Positions 9,658-19,379 of a DNA stretch of 39,022 nucleotides are shown here, in pieces (positions within the stretch are counted from its first letter, which is position 1; each line of letters opens with the position of its first letter). Below the pieces are notes generated by a model. That model was not told the origin of the DNA. It worked only from the letters and a program-made list of their open reading frames with translations, and made no database searches. The stretch covers positions 1 through 39,022 of the forward strand of contig JACZJI010000040.1 in NCBI GenBank assembly GCA_014860665.1. The letters are read 5' to 3'. Origin of the DNA: Bacteroidales bacterium (lineage in GTDB: Bacteria; Bacteroidota; Bacteroidia; Bacteroidales; F082). Made by a program: the position numbers and the translations under genes.

Positions 9658-11535
9658 ATGACAACTTACATCGGACTTATTCCAGCCATACCATTTTTAG
9701 GTTTTTTGATACTGGGTCTTTACGGGCAGAAGATGCATGGAAAAATAGCAGGATACATAGGAACCGGAGCAGTGGGTATTTCAGCCTTTCTGACTTTTAT
9801 GGTAGCTGCTCGTTATTTGAATGGATTGCCGGAAATTAAATCATATACAGTAACTCTGTGGCAATGGATAAGCGCAGGAAATTTAAACGTAAATATCTCA
9901 TTCAGCCTGGATGCCCTTTCGTTGATTTTCATTTTTGTGATCACTTTTGTTGGCTTTCTGATCCATATGTATTCCATTGAGTTCATGGCTGGTGATGAAA
10001 GATTTTCAAAGTTCTTTGCCTATATGAATCTTTTTGTCGGTTCCATGCTGGTATTGGTTCTGGCAAATAATATGCTTGTCCTTTACATGGGTTGGGAAGG
10101 AGTTGGTTTATGTAGCTATCTGCTGATCGGATTCTGGTACAAAGAGCCTGAAAACGGATATGCAGCGAGAAAGGCTTTTATATTTACTCGTGTTGGCGAT
10201 ACCGCAATGATTTTGGGAATCTTTTTGTTGTTCCTGAATTTCGGTACACTGAACATTCATCAAATCATGCAACAGGCACCAGAAAAGTGGATGACAGGTT
10301 CTGCAATTGCTACGGTTACTGCTGCTTTGCTGTTAGGGGGTGCTTTGGGTAAATCGGCACAGCTGCCGTTACAGTCCTGGCTACCGGATGCCATGGCTGG
10401 CCCCTCGCCAGTCAGTGCTTTGATTCATGCTGCTACAATGGTGACAGCAGGAGTCTACCTTATAGCCCGTACCCACATCCTTTTTGCACTGGCTCCGGTT
10501 GTACAGACAGCAGTTGCTGTTATCGGTGCTGCAACACTCTTAATTGCAGGATTTAGTGCTTTGGCTCAACATGATATTAAAAGAATTCTGGCGTATTCGA
10601 CCATCAGCCAGATAGGTTATATGTTTCTGGCACTGGGTGTAGGCGCCTGGTCGGCAGCGGTTTTCCATTTCATGATTCACGCCTTTTTTAAAGCACTACT
10701 CTTCCTTGGAGCAGGAGCTATTATATTGGCATTAGATGAGGAACACGATATATTTAAAATGGGCGGTTTGCGTAAGAAAATGCCGGTAATTTTTATCACT
10801 TATCTTGTGGCTTCTGCTTCACTGGCGGCATTGCCTTTGGTTACTGCCGGTTTTTACAGCAAAGATCAGATTCTTTGGTATTCATTTTCTTCACAATCGG
10901 GTGGCCTGTGGCTTTGGATTGCCGGAATTTTTGGGGCCTTCCTCACGGCACTTTATTCATTTAGGATGGTATTCATTACCTTTTACGGTGAAGCCAAAAC
11001 AGAACCCTCTATGAAGGTTGGAAAACTTATTCTTATACCACTCGTCGTTCTGGCCGTATTGTCTGTTTTAGGTGGTCTTGTCGAACTTCCTCAAGCATGG
11101 GGAAACTTTCGTCCATTTTCCAATTTGCTTCACAATGTGCTACCTGCAACTACAATTCACAAAAAAGAAGGTCTGGAAGTTGTATTTGAATTGATTTCTG
11201 CAACAATAGTTTTGATAGGTGTATATCTGGCCTATCTGTTTTACATCAAAAAACCTTGGTTGGTGAAATCATACGAACATAGCAGACTGAATGAATTTTT
11301 TTACAGAGGATGGGATTTCGATAAAGTATATGATGTTTTACTTGTGAAACCCATTGTCTGGCTCGCAGAAATAGATGAAAAGGATTTTTTCAATTGGTTT
11401 AACACGGGTGTATCAAAGGTAGCACTTTTCGGTAATCGTGTTTTGAGTCTGACTCAAAACGGAAAACTAAGATGGTATCTGATGTCGTTTGCCATTGGAA
11501 TAGCTTTGATACTCACTTATATGATTTATAGATGA
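9658..11535 (+). CDS. nuoL: NADH-quinone oxidoreductase subunit L (NuoL), distal proton pump
   Basis: Largest antiporter-like proton-pumping subunit, at the far end of the membrane arm, 625 residues. The conserved proton-path residues are visible: the Glu in LYMGWEGVGLCSYLLIG (helix 5) and the Lys in GGALGKSAQLPLQSWLPDA (helix 7), followed by the GPSPVSALIHAATMVTAG signature. The C-terminal 90 residues contain the long lateral helix and an additional transmembrane segment at the end, as is typical of NuoL but not of NuoM or NuoN. The stop overlaps the nuoM ATG by four bases. Confidence 0.97.
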   Translation: MTTYIGLIPAIPFLGFLILGLYGQKMHGKIAGYIGTGAVGISAFLTFMVAARYLNGLPEIKSYTVTLWQWISAGNLNVNISFSLDALSLIFIFVITFVGFLIHMYSIEFMAGDERFSKFFAYMNLFVGSMLVLVLANNMLVLYMGWEGVGLCSYLLIGFWYKEPENGYAARKAFIFTRVGDTAMILGIFLLFLNFGTLNIHQIMQQAPEKWMTGSAIATVTAALLLGGALGKSAQLPLQSWLPDAMAGPSPVSALIHAATMVTAGVYLIARTHILFALAPVVQTAVAVIGAATLLIAGFSALAQHDIKRILAYSTISQIGYMFLALGVGAWSAAVFHFMIHAFFKALLFLGAGAIILALDEEHDIFKMGGLRKKMPVIFITYLVASASLAALPLVTAGFYSKDQILWYSFSSQSGGLWLWIAGIFGAFLTALYSFRMVFITFYGEAKTEPSMKVGKLILIPLVVLAVLSVLGGLVELPQAWGNFRPFSNLLHNVLPATTIHKKEGLEVVFELISATIVLIGVYLAYLFYIKKPWLVKSYEHSRLNEFFYRGWDFDKVYDVLLVKPIVWLAEIDEKDFFNWFNTGVSKVALFGNRVLSLTQNGKLRWYLMSFAIGIALILTYMIYR

Positions 11536-13070
11536 TACTGATTGATCTGATAATAGTTTTGTTAATCGGGGCCATTCTGGCCTGGATCACAGGTAAATGG
11601 AATTCTGTTTTGCCACGGATTATCTCTTTGGCAGCTCTTGTTGTTGATTTATTTTTGATCATTCCTGAAGTAGTAGGGGCTGCTACAAATCAGACAAAAT
11701 GGCTTGTAGATATTGATCTATCCTGGATACCTGCTTTTGGTATTAATCTTCATCTGGCACTTGACGGACTCAGTCTGATGATGCTCTTGCTTACTTTTTT
11801 CATGGGGATCGTTTCAGTTATTATTTCCTGGAAAGAAATCAATAAAAGGGTAGGATTCTTTCATTTTAACCTTTTAATGACCCTGACAGGAGTTGTGGGT
11901 GTTTTCCTTTCGCTTGATCTCTTCCTGTTTTATTTTTTCTGGGAGCTGATGCTGGTTCCTTTGTATTTTATGATTGGGATCTGGGGGCACAAAAATAGTA
12001 CAGCTGTTGCCTACAAGTTTTTTCTTTATACGCAGGCTGGTGGACTTTTAATGCTTATTTCTATACTGGCTCTGTATTTTATTCATGGTCAGACAACAGG
12101 AGTTTATACGTTTGATTATTTACAGTTAATAGGTACAAAGATGCCTGCTTCTGTTGCGTTTTTATTGATGCTTGGGTTCTTGGCAGCTTTCCTCGTAAAA
12201 TTACCCATGATCCCCCTGCACACATGGCTGACTGAGGTATATTCTGAAGCACCTACGGCAGTATTACTTTCGGCATTGCTGTTAAAAACTGGCGCATATG
12301 GATTGTTCAGATTTGTTGTGCCTTTGTTCCCTTTTGCAGCAAGAAGTTTTGCTCCTGTAGGGATGGTATTAGGTGTTATTGCAATTTTATATGGCGCCAA
12401 ACTGGCTTTTGCGCAAACAGATCTCAAACGGCTGATTGCATATATCAGTGTAAGCCACGTCGGATTTATCCTATTGGGAATTTTTGCATTTAATGAAATT
12501 GCTTATCAGGGTGTTGTAATGCAGATGCTTACCCAGGGAATCAGTACGGGAGCGCTACTTATTATGGCAGAACAACTTTCTGAACGCTTACATACAAGAG
12601 ACATTAATCAAATGGGCGGACTTTGGGAAAAAGTTCCAATCATGGGCACAATTGGATTAATTTTTACAATGGCTTCATTGGGATTGCCCGGGTTCGGAAA
12701 CTTTATTGCGGAATTATTGGTCCTTTTGGGAGTTTTTAAAACTAATGTTACCGCCGCTGTTTTAGCAAGTCTGGGACTGGTGGCTGCAGCAATTTATTCT
12801 TTAAGGATACTTCAAAAAGTCTTTTATGGAAGAAAAAGTAAAAACTGGGAAATCCATGATCTTTCAATTCGTGAGAAGCTCGTTGCAGGTTCCATGATAA
12901 TTATTATCGTAGGGATGGGCCTTTTCCCGAAACCAGTTTTAAATATTGCCAAACCTGTGGTATTGAAGTCACTAAATACACAAAACGATAGTGCATTTCT
13001 GAAATCTCAGGAAAGTAAAACCAAAGTCATGGCGGAGAATACCTGCTTTTTAAAACCTTTAAACCGATAG
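11532..13070 (+). CDS. nuoM: NADH-quinone oxidoreductase subunit M (NuoM), proton pump
   Basis: Middle antiporter-like pump subunit, 512 residues, about 14 helices. The essential Glu of helix 5 is in FYFFWELMLVPLYFMIG and the essential Lys of helix 7 in AAFLVKLPMIPLHTWL, then EAPTAVLLSALLLKTGAYG, the NuoM variant of the antiporter signature. The last 25 residues after the final helix are polar and have no obvious family counterpart. It overlaps nuoL by four bases and lies seven bases before nuoN. Confidence 0.97.
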   Translation: MILIDLIIVLLIGAILAWITGKWNSVLPRIISLAALVVDLFLIIPEVVGAATNQTKWLVDIDLSWIPAFGINLHLALDGLSLMMLLLTFFMGIVSVIISWKEINKRVGFFHFNLLMTLTGVVGVFLSLDLFLFYFFWELMLVPLYFMIGIWGHKNSTAVAYKFFLYTQAGGLLMLISILALYFIHGQTTGVYTFDYLQLIGTKMPASVAFLLMLGFLAAFLVKLPMIPLHTWLTEVYSEAPTAVLLSALLLKTGAYGLFRFVVPLFPFAARSFAPVGMVLGVIAILYGAKLAFAQTDLKRLIAYISVSHVGFILLGIFAFNEIAYQGVVMQMLTQGISTGALLIMAEQLSERLHTRDINQMGGLWEKVPIMGTIGLIFTMASLGLPGFGNFIAELLVLLGVFKTNVTAAVLASLGLVAAAIYSLRILQKVFYGRKSKNWEIHDLSIREKLVAGSMIIIIVGMGLFPKPVLNIAKPVVLKSLNTQNDSAFLKSQESKTKVMAENTCFLKPLNR

Positions 13071-13077
13071 ATGGAAT

Positions 13078-14502
13078 ATGACTGAAACAGATTTTTTGTC
13101 TTTGACCCCATTATTGATTATTACCATCGCTCCGGTGGTGATTATGCTTATTATTTCGATATACAGAAAGTATGAAATCATTTTTGGTTTTTCCTTGGTT
13201 TCTCTATTGACCGCATTTGTATCCCTGTTTATTGTTCAGCCGTTACTTCCCCATCGGATTGATCATTTGATGGTATTTGACTTATACAGTCTGTTTTTCC
13301 TTGGAATTATTTTCTTTTCAGCGTTCCTGATCATGCTCCTTTCGCATGATTATTTTAAGCATCTCGAGGGTTTCAGGGAAGAATATTTTATCATTCTGTT
13401 TACGGCTACCCTTGGTGCTTCTTTGTTGGCAGTAGCAAACCATTTCATCATATTCTTTTTGGGTTTTGAATTATTGAGTATTTCACTCTATATATTAATA
13501 GCATTTCAGAAAAAGAAAGACTATCCTCTCGAAGCAGGAATCAAGTACCTGATTCTGGCCTCGGTTTCATCGGCTTTTTTATTGTTTGGGATGGCTTTGA
13601 TTTATACTGCCTTAGGTACAATGGGATTTCAGGGGATTGCAGATGCTATCAGCAAGATGGGAGTGGCCTCACCAATATTGGTTATTGGATTTGGAATGAT
13701 GATGGTTGGAATAGGTTTTAAATTGGCATTAGCTCCGTTCCACATGTGGACCTCTGATGTTTATCAGGGAGCTCCGGCACCGGTTTCCGGGTATATTGCA
13801 ACTGTATCAAAAGGTGGCGTGATGGCTGTCTTTATTCGTTTCTTTTTTGACATCAAAGGATTCAGCAATCAGGATTTTTTCATCGTTATTTCAGCTATTG
13901 CCATCTTTTCTATGTTTGTAGGAAACCTACTCGCTATCAGGCAACAAAACCTGAAAAGGCTTCTGGGTTATTCTTCTATCGCCAATATGGGCTATCTCAT
14001 TATCATTTTGTTGATAGGAAACAATGACGGAGCCCGGGCTGCCATTTTTTATATGCTTTCCTACTTTGTGACTGTCATTGGTGCTTTTGGCGTTATTTCT
14101 TTGCTTTCGACAAAAAATAGAGAAGCCGAAAAAATTGAAGACTTCAAAGGGCTTTTCTGGAAACGACCCTGGATAGCAATAGTATTAACCCTTTCACTGT
14201 TGTCTCTGGCCGGAATTCCTTTAACTGCAGGATTTATCGCCAAGTTCTATGTGATTTTCGAAGGAGTGAAATCCGGATTAATGCTTCTGGTATTCTCGAT
14301 GATTATCAACAGTGTAATCGGTTTGTACTATTATATCCGTGTGATTGCGGTGATGTTTTCTACTGGTGAAGAAACCACTAAATTACCATCGTTGTCAATT
14401 ATAGGTAATGTGGCATTGACTATGATTTCAATCAGTATCCTGATTTTAGGAGTTTATCCCGGATGGTTGATTGATATGATTATGAAGCTGGTTGCTTTGT
14501 AA
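13078..14502 (+). CDS. nuoN: NADH-quinone oxidoreductase subunit N (NuoN), proton pump
   Basis: Third antiporter-like pump subunit, 474 residues, about 14 helices. Signature residues are the Glu in FFLGFELLSISLYILIAF and the Lys in GIGFKLALAPFHMWTSDVYQG, followed by APAPVSGYIATVSKGG. It is the last gene of the nuo operon. The next gene, on the opposite strand, ends only 10 bases later, and I see no GC-rich hairpin between them, so termination of the nuo transcript is either weak, factor-dependent, or inside the convergent gene. Confidence 0.97.
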   Translation: MTETDFLSLTPLLIITIAPVVIMLIISIYRKYEIIFGFSLVSLLTAFVSLFIVQPLLPHRIDHLMVFDLYSLFFLGIIFFSAFLIMLLSHDYFKHLEGFREEYFIILFTATLGASLLAVANHFIIFFLGFELLSISLYILIAFQKKKDYPLEAGIKYLILASVSSAFLLFGMALIYTALGTMGFQGIADAISKMGVASPILVIGFGMMMVGIGFKLALAPFHMWTSDVYQGAPAPVSGYIATVSKGGVMAVFIRFFFDIKGFSNQDFFIVISAIAIFSMFVGNLLAIRQQNLKRLLGYSSIANMGYLIIILLIGNNDGARAAIFYMLSYFVTVIGAFGVISLLSTKNREAEKIEDFKGLFWKRPWIAIVLTLSLLSLAGIPLTAGFIAKFYVIFEGVKSGLMLLVFSMIINSVIGLYYYIRVIAVMFSTGEETTKLPSLSIIGNVALTMISISILILGVYPGWLIDMIMKLVAL

Positions 14503-14512
14503 AAGCTGGAGG

Positions 14513-16288
14513 TTATTCGTCGGAAAATTCTCTGAGTAATTTTCTGTATTGTGAGAACACCCTGGCTCGAGAAACGAATCCCAGATATTTTCCGTCTTTG
14601 ATCACCGGCAGGTTGTAGTTTCCGGATTCCTGGAATTTCAAGGCGATCTCTTCCATGGGATCGCTGGGTTCCACCAACGGCTCAGGCATGTACATCAGCT
14701 CATCGACGCGGATCTTGTCGTACAGTTCCGGTTTGAAGATGATGTTTCGGATATCATTCATGAAAATTATGCCCTGGAAGTTATTTTCTTCGTCTACCAC
14801 GGCAACTACGTTACGTTCTGAATCGGCGAGTACTTTTACCAGGTCACTCAGCATGGCATCTTTGTGGATGGTTTTGAAGTTCTTTTCAATCAGCTTGTTG
14901 ACGGTCATCATCTGAAGTACAGCTTTATCCTTGTGGTGCGTCATCAGTTCTCCTTTGGCAGCAAGCCGTTTGGTATAAATCGAGTGCTTTTCAAAAATGC
15001 TGATAGTCAGATAGGAGAAAATAGCTGTAAAAATCAAAGGAGTAAACAAGGAGTAGCCTCCTGTGAATTCAGCCACCAGAAAAATCCCGGTAAGGGGCGC
15101 ATGCATGACGCCAGCCATGACGCCAGCCATCCCGATAAGACCGAAATTCTTTTCAGAAACATTGACAAAAGGCAGCAAATTGATCAGTTTGGCAAAGAAA
15201 ACACCACTAACGCCACCCATAAACAAAGAAGGAGCGAAAACGCCACCGACTCCTCCACTGGCACCGGTTATGGCTGTGGCAACTACTTTAAACATCATGA
15301 TTAAGGCCATGAACAGCAACAGATGCCATACTTCAGTAGATGAAGGAATTAAGCTTTGGTTAACAAGATCCACTGTTTCTCCGCTGACAATCTGACGAAG
15401 GAATTCATAACCTTCACCAAAGAGTGACGGCAGTGCAAAAATCATAATTCCAAGTCCAACAGCACCGATCAGTATCTGCTCTGATTTGCGCTTGATTTTT
15501 GCTATTTTATCTTCAATGTAGAAAGTTGTTCTTGTGAAGTATAATGAAACCAGCCCGGTGAATATTCCCAAAAGAATATAAAAAGGAAGATTGCCCAACT
15601 GAAAACCATGATCAATGTGGATTGAAAACAATACCCCATTTCCCATAAAAAGATAAGCCATAAATGCTCCTGACATGGAAGCCACAAGCAAAGGTATCAG
15701 GCTGGCCATGGTGAGGTCTATCATAAGGATTTCGAGCGAAAATACAACGGCGGCAATTGGTGCTTTAAAGATCCCCGAAAGGGCACCGCTTGCACCTGCT
15801 CCCACTAAAATGATTAACGTTTTCCTGTTGACATGAAACTTTCTTCCCAGAAAAGAACCTATGGAACTTCCTGTAAGAATAATAGGAGCTTCAAATCCCA
15901 TAGAACCACCAAAGGTGATGGTCAACAAACTGGCAATCATTGAGGAGAAAAGATTGTGATTGTGAATCCTTCCAAAACGTTTGGAAATAGAGTGAAGCAC
16001 AACACTTACCCCATGATTTAAATGGTTGTCTCTAACAACGTAAGTCGTAAAAAGGGTTGTTAAGGTTAGACCGACAAGAGGGAGTACGAAATAAAGATAG
16101 GTTCCTTTACCGAAGTTGAAGTCTTGCGTTACCCAGCTATGGGTGTAGAAAGCGATGTTCTTCAAAATGACGGCAGACAAACCGCCCCAGACTCCAATTA
16201 TTACACTTAAAAACAAAACCTTCGCATGCTGCTCAGGTTTCAGAACTTTCATTGAATATCTCGTTCTCAAATTTCCGTAGATAGACAC
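14513..16288 (-). CDS. CLC-family chloride channel/transporter with CBS domain pair
   Basis: Membrane anion channel or transporter of the CLC family, 591 residues. Residues 20 to about 435 form the CLC domain; the gating-glutamate region is GGSMGFEAP with E133, a variant of the usual GxEGP, and the later GGVFAPSLFMGG segment is the GxFxP motif. Where the proton glutamate of exchangers would lie, the sequence is FSLEILM, with Ile at that place. The first filter loop is also unusual (NHGVSVVL in place of a GSGIP-like motif). Residues about 460-585 are a CBS pair that may sense nucleotides. It is a close paralogue of the next CLC gene (16456-18243), same strand, 167 bases downstream of it. Transport mode and ion are not known; selectivity could differ from chloride. 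Confidence 0.9.
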   Translation of the reverse strand: MSIYGNLRTRYSMKVLKPEQHAKVLFLSVIIGVWGGLSAVILKNIAFYTHSWVTQDFNFGKGTYLYFVLPLVGLTLTTLFTTYVVRDNHLNHGVSVVLHSISKRFGRIHNHNLFSSMIASLLTITFGGSMGFEAPIILTGSSIGSFLGRKFHVNRKTLIILVGAGASGALSGIFKAPIAAVVFSLEILMIDLTMASLIPLLVASMSGAFMAYLFMGNGVLFSIHIDHGFQLGNLPFYILLGIFTGLVSLYFTRTTFYIEDKIAKIKRKSEQILIGAVGLGIMIFALPSLFGEGYEFLRQIVSGETVDLVNQSLIPSSTEVWHLLLFMALIMMFKVVATAITGASGGVGGVFAPSLFMGGVSGVFFAKLINLLPFVNVSEKNFGLIGMAGVMAGVMHAPLTGIFLVAEFTGGYSLFTPLIFTAIFSYLTISIFEKHSIYTKRLAAKGELMTHHKDKAVLQMMTVNKLIEKNFKTIHKDAMLSDLVKVLADSERNVVAVVDEENNFQGIIFMNDIRNIIFKPELYDKIRVDELMYMPEPLVEPSDPMEEIALKFQESGNYNLPVIKDGKYLGFVSRARVFSQYRKLLREFSDE

Positions 16289-16314
16289 CTCGGTTTTTTA
16301 TTTTAAAATCGCTG

Positions 16315-16344
16315 CAAAAGTAGCTAAATTCTATTCTATCGTAC
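16315..16344 (-). promoter_or_regulatory. possible promoter of the second CLC gene
   Basis: On the minus strand, TACTTTTG (plus-strand 16315-16322) matches the Bacteroidota -7 box TAnnTTTG and is preceded by a TTG about 23 bases upstream, a little farther than the usual 17-21. It lies about 27 bases before the ATG at 16288. This would let the downstream CLC gene be transcribed independently of its paralogue. The evidence is weak because of the spacing. Confidence 0.3.
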
Positions 16345-16455
16345 TCAAAATCAAATAATCTTTTTTGATTTTACGAAATTGATAAAACTTTTTTCTAAAG
16401 TGACTCATGCAAACGTTTCCCTAACAGTGTAAAACGTCCATTAGAAAGATCAGAA

Positions 16456-18243
16456 TTAATCTTCAGAAAATTCTTTTAAGATTTGGCGATAGTGAGAAAA
16501 AACATTGGCTCGTGAGACAAATCCCACATATTTTCCTTTATTAAGGACCACCAGATTGTATTTCCCCGAATGTTGAAATTTCCCAGCGACAGTTTCCATA
16601 TCATCGCTTAGTTCCACAATGGAAGAAGGATGAAACATCAGACTGCGTACCGTAGTTGTGTTGTATAATTCTGGCTGAAACATGATGTGGCGCAACTGAT
16701 CCATGATGATGATGCCATAAAAGTTGTTTTCTTTGTCAACCACAGGAAATAGGTTTCGAGTGGAATCGGCAATGACTTTAACTAAATCGCCTAAAGTGTC
16801 ATCGGGAGAAACTGTTTTAAAATTTCTTTCAATGAGATTTCCGATACTCATCATGGACAGCAGGGCTTTGTCTTTGTGGTGTGTCAACATGTCGCCACGT
16901 CCGGATAGCTGAATTGTATAAATAGACAAAGGAGACAAAAGTTTTGTAAGCCCGTATGAAACAGTAGCCACAATCATAATCGGAAAAAGAAGCGAATAAC
17001 CCCCCGTGATTTCTGCGATAAGGAAAATGGCCGTCAAAGGTGCATGCACGACTCCTGCCAATAATCCAGCCATCCCGACAAGGGCAAAATCGCTTACTGG
17101 TAAATTGGCAAGCCCCAGATAATTCATTGTCAATGCAAAAAACAATCCGGTCATGGTTCCGATGAAAAGTGTCGGAGCAAAAATACCTCCGATACCTCCT
17201 GCGCGGAAAGTGAGTGATGTTGCCGCTACTTTTAACATGATTAGGGCAAAGAGCAATATTAAAGCAATGCCTTCATTTTTTCGCAAGGTGTAGAAAATAC
17301 TGTTGTCGAAAATGAAGTCAAGATTTCCTTTTAATCCAGATTTAATGGCGCCGTACCCTTCCCCGTAAAGGGACGGAAGCAGGAATATCAAAACTCCTAA
17401 AGCAATAGCTCCTACCAAAAACTTGACAAACCATCCCGGAATCTTGTCAAACAATTTTCCGATGAAGACATAGCCTTTGATATAGTATGCCGAGATTAAT
17501 GCAGCAAATACCCCAAATCCGAAATAGTAGACAGTTTCCCAAAGGTTAAAGCTGTATTGTACCTGAAAAGGATAAAGTAAATCCTGCCCCAAAAATGTAT
17601 AAGAAACCAGCGCTGCCACTATGGAAGCCAATAAAAGCGGGACCAGTGCAGTCATAGTCATGTCGAACAAAATGACTTCCAAAGCGAATACGATAGCAGC
17701 AATCGGGGCTTTAAAGATTGCTGACATGGCTGCTGCTGAAGCAAAACCCAAAACAGCAACTACCTGTTTATAATTTAACCCAAGTTTTTTAGCCAGAACA
17801 GAACCGATAGCTGCACCTGTCACTACAGTTGGCCCCTCCAATCCGACAGAACCTCCAAAACCAACTGTCAATGCACTGGTGATAACAGATGAATAGGTGT
17901 TGTGTGTATTGATAATCCCGTGATTTCTTGAAATGGAATACAATACATTTGGAATTCCGTCGCGAACTGGTTTTTTTAGGATGTATTTAATAAAGATTAA
18001 AACAAGCAGAATTCCTGCTGCGGGATAGAGAACATAAAGATAATTCGAGTAATTGATTTCGAACCCGCCTGTCAATAACCGACGAATCATGAATACAGCG
18101 GTTTTCATCAGCACGGCTACAAACCCGGCCAATAACCCCACTACAATACTCAGGGCAATCATCAACCGTTTGGATGAGACTTTTCTGCTCATCAGAAGCA
18201 GCCAATCAGAGAAACTTCGTTTATTCTTTTTCTTTATTGCCAT
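16456..18243 (-). CDS. CLC-family chloride channel/transporter with CBS domain pair
   Basis: CLC membrane protein, 595 residues. The conserved parts are closer to the family consensus than in its paralogue: RDGIPNVL near residue 95 for the first filter loop, GGSVGLEGPTV with the gating E136, GGIGGIFAPTLF around 349-360 for GxFxP, and a Tyr in SIYTIQL (Y442) at the place of the central tyrosine. The exchanger proton glutamate is replaced: FALEVIL, V190, as in many CLC channels. A CBS pair follows at about residues 465-590. Both proteins end in a near-identical FSHYR...EFS-type sequence, so the two genes probably arose by tandem duplication. pheS lies 93 bases upstream on the same strand. Confidence 0.92.
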   Translation of the reverse strand: MAIKKKNKRSFSDWLLLMSRKVSSKRLMIALSIVVGLLAGFVAVLMKTAVFMIRRLLTGGFEINYSNYLYVLYPAAGILLVLIFIKYILKKPVRDGIPNVLYSISRNHGIINTHNTYSSVITSALTVGFGGSVGLEGPTVVTGAAIGSVLAKKLGLNYKQVVAVLGFASAAAMSAIFKAPIAAIVFALEVILFDMTMTALVPLLLASIVAALVSYTFLGQDLLYPFQVQYSFNLWETVYYFGFGVFAALISAYYIKGYVFIGKLFDKIPGWFVKFLVGAIALGVLIFLLPSLYGEGYGAIKSGLKGNLDFIFDNSIFYTLRKNEGIALILLFALIMLKVAATSLTFRAGGIGGIFAPTLFIGTMTGLFFALTMNYLGLANLPVSDFALVGMAGLLAGVVHAPLTAIFLIAEITGGYSLLFPIMIVATVSYGLTKLLSPLSIYTIQLSGRGDMLTHHKDKALLSMMSIGNLIERNFKTVSPDDTLGDLVKVIADSTRNLFPVVDKENNFYGIIIMDQLRHIMFQPELYNTTTVRSLMFHPSSIVELSDDMETVAGKFQHSGKYNLVVLNKGKYVGFVSRANVFSHYRQILKEFSED

Positions 18244-18336
18244 TAGGCAAGGATAAAATCAGTCAAAAATTTAAAAATTTCGAACTGGTTTCATTTGGAT
18301 TTTCAGTTGATTTTGTTTCAGAAGTATTCCGGAAAC

Positions 18337-19359
18337 TCAACGAGCCGCCTGAAATTGCTTCAGAAAACGCAAATCGTTTTCGAAAAACAATCGCAGGTCA
18401 TTCACTTGGTATTTGAGCAATGTAATACGCTCAATTCCCATTCCAAATGCAAAGCCAGTGTATTTTTTGCTATCGATGTTGCAAGCTTCCAACACGTTCG
18501 GGTCAACCATTCCACACCCCAGAATTTCTACCCAGCCGGTGTATTTACAGATATTACAACCTTCGCCACCACAAATATTACAGGAAATATCCATTTCTGC
18601 CGAAGGTTCCGTAAACGGGAAATATGATGGACGGAAACGGATTTTGGTCTGTTCTCCAAAAAGTTCTTTGGCAAAGTAGAATAAGGTTTGTTTCAAATCT
18701 TTGAAGGAAACATCTTTATCTACATATAAGCCTTCTACCTGATGAAAAATGCAGTGTGCACGGGCTGAGATGGCTTCATTGCGGAAAACGCGTCCAGGAG
18801 AAATGGTGCGAATAGGTGGTTGTGATTGTTCCATAACACGTACCTGTACAGAAGAAGTATGAGTCCGCAACACAAGTTCAGGGTCTCTTTCAATAAAAAA
18901 AGTATCCTGCATATCCCGGGCGGGATGCTCTTCAGGGAAATTCAAAGCTGTAAAATTGTGAAAATCGTCTTCTATTTCCGGGCCCTCAGAAACAGAGAAA
19001 CCAATTCTGGAGAAAATTTCAATAATTTCATTACGCACCAATGACAATGGATGACGCCCTCCCAGCTGACTTTCGCCGGGAAGACTCAGGTCGAGTCCTG
19101 AAACCTGTGTCTCACCTCCTTTGTCGAGGTTTTCTTTCAATGACACAATTTTTTCCTGAACTGCTGTTTTTAGGTTGTTTATTTCCTGTCCGACTTCTTT
19201 GCGATCCTCGGCAGAAACTGATTTAAAATCAGCGAAAAGCGAAGGAATAATTCCCTTCTTTCCCAAATACTTTATACGAAACTGTTCTAATTCTTCTATA
19301 TTGGCAGCGTTGAACGACTCAACGTCTTTTAAACAATCAGCAATCTTATTCTTCATCAC
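18337..19359 (-). CDS. pheS: phenylalanine--tRNA ligase alpha subunit
   Basis: Catalytic alpha subunit of the class II synthetase that charges tRNA-Phe. The 340-residue product has an N-terminal coiled-coil arm (residues 1-85), then the catalytic core with motif 2 (FRNEAISARAHCIFHQVEG) and motif 3 (GFAFGMGIERITLLKY, then NDLRLFFENDLRFL at the end). A small cysteine-containing insertion (ISCNICGGEGCNICKYTG, about residues 258-275) is known in many bacterial PheS and may bind metal. The pheT gene for the beta subunit is not next to it and is not in this window. It sits 20 bases downstream of the cyclophilin gene and could be cotranscribed with it. Confidence 0.97.
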   Translation of the reverse strand: MMKNKIADCLKDVESFNAANIEELEQFRIKYLGKKGIIPSLFADFKSVSAEDRKEVGQEINNLKTAVQEKIVSLKENLDKGGETQVSGLDLSLPGESQLGGRHPLSLVRNEIIEIFSRIGFSVSEGPEIEDDFHNFTALNFPEEHPARDMQDTFFIERDPELVLRTHTSSVQVRVMEQSQPPIRTISPGRVFRNEAISARAHCIFHQVEGLYVDKDVSFKDLKQTLFYFAKELFGEQTKIRFRPSYFPFTEPSAEMDISCNICGGEGCNICKYTGWVEILGCGMVDPNVLEACNIDSKKYTGFAFGMGIERITLLKYQVNDLRLFFENDLRFLKQFQAAR

Positions 19360-19379
19360 AATGCTTTTTCTCTCTGTTA

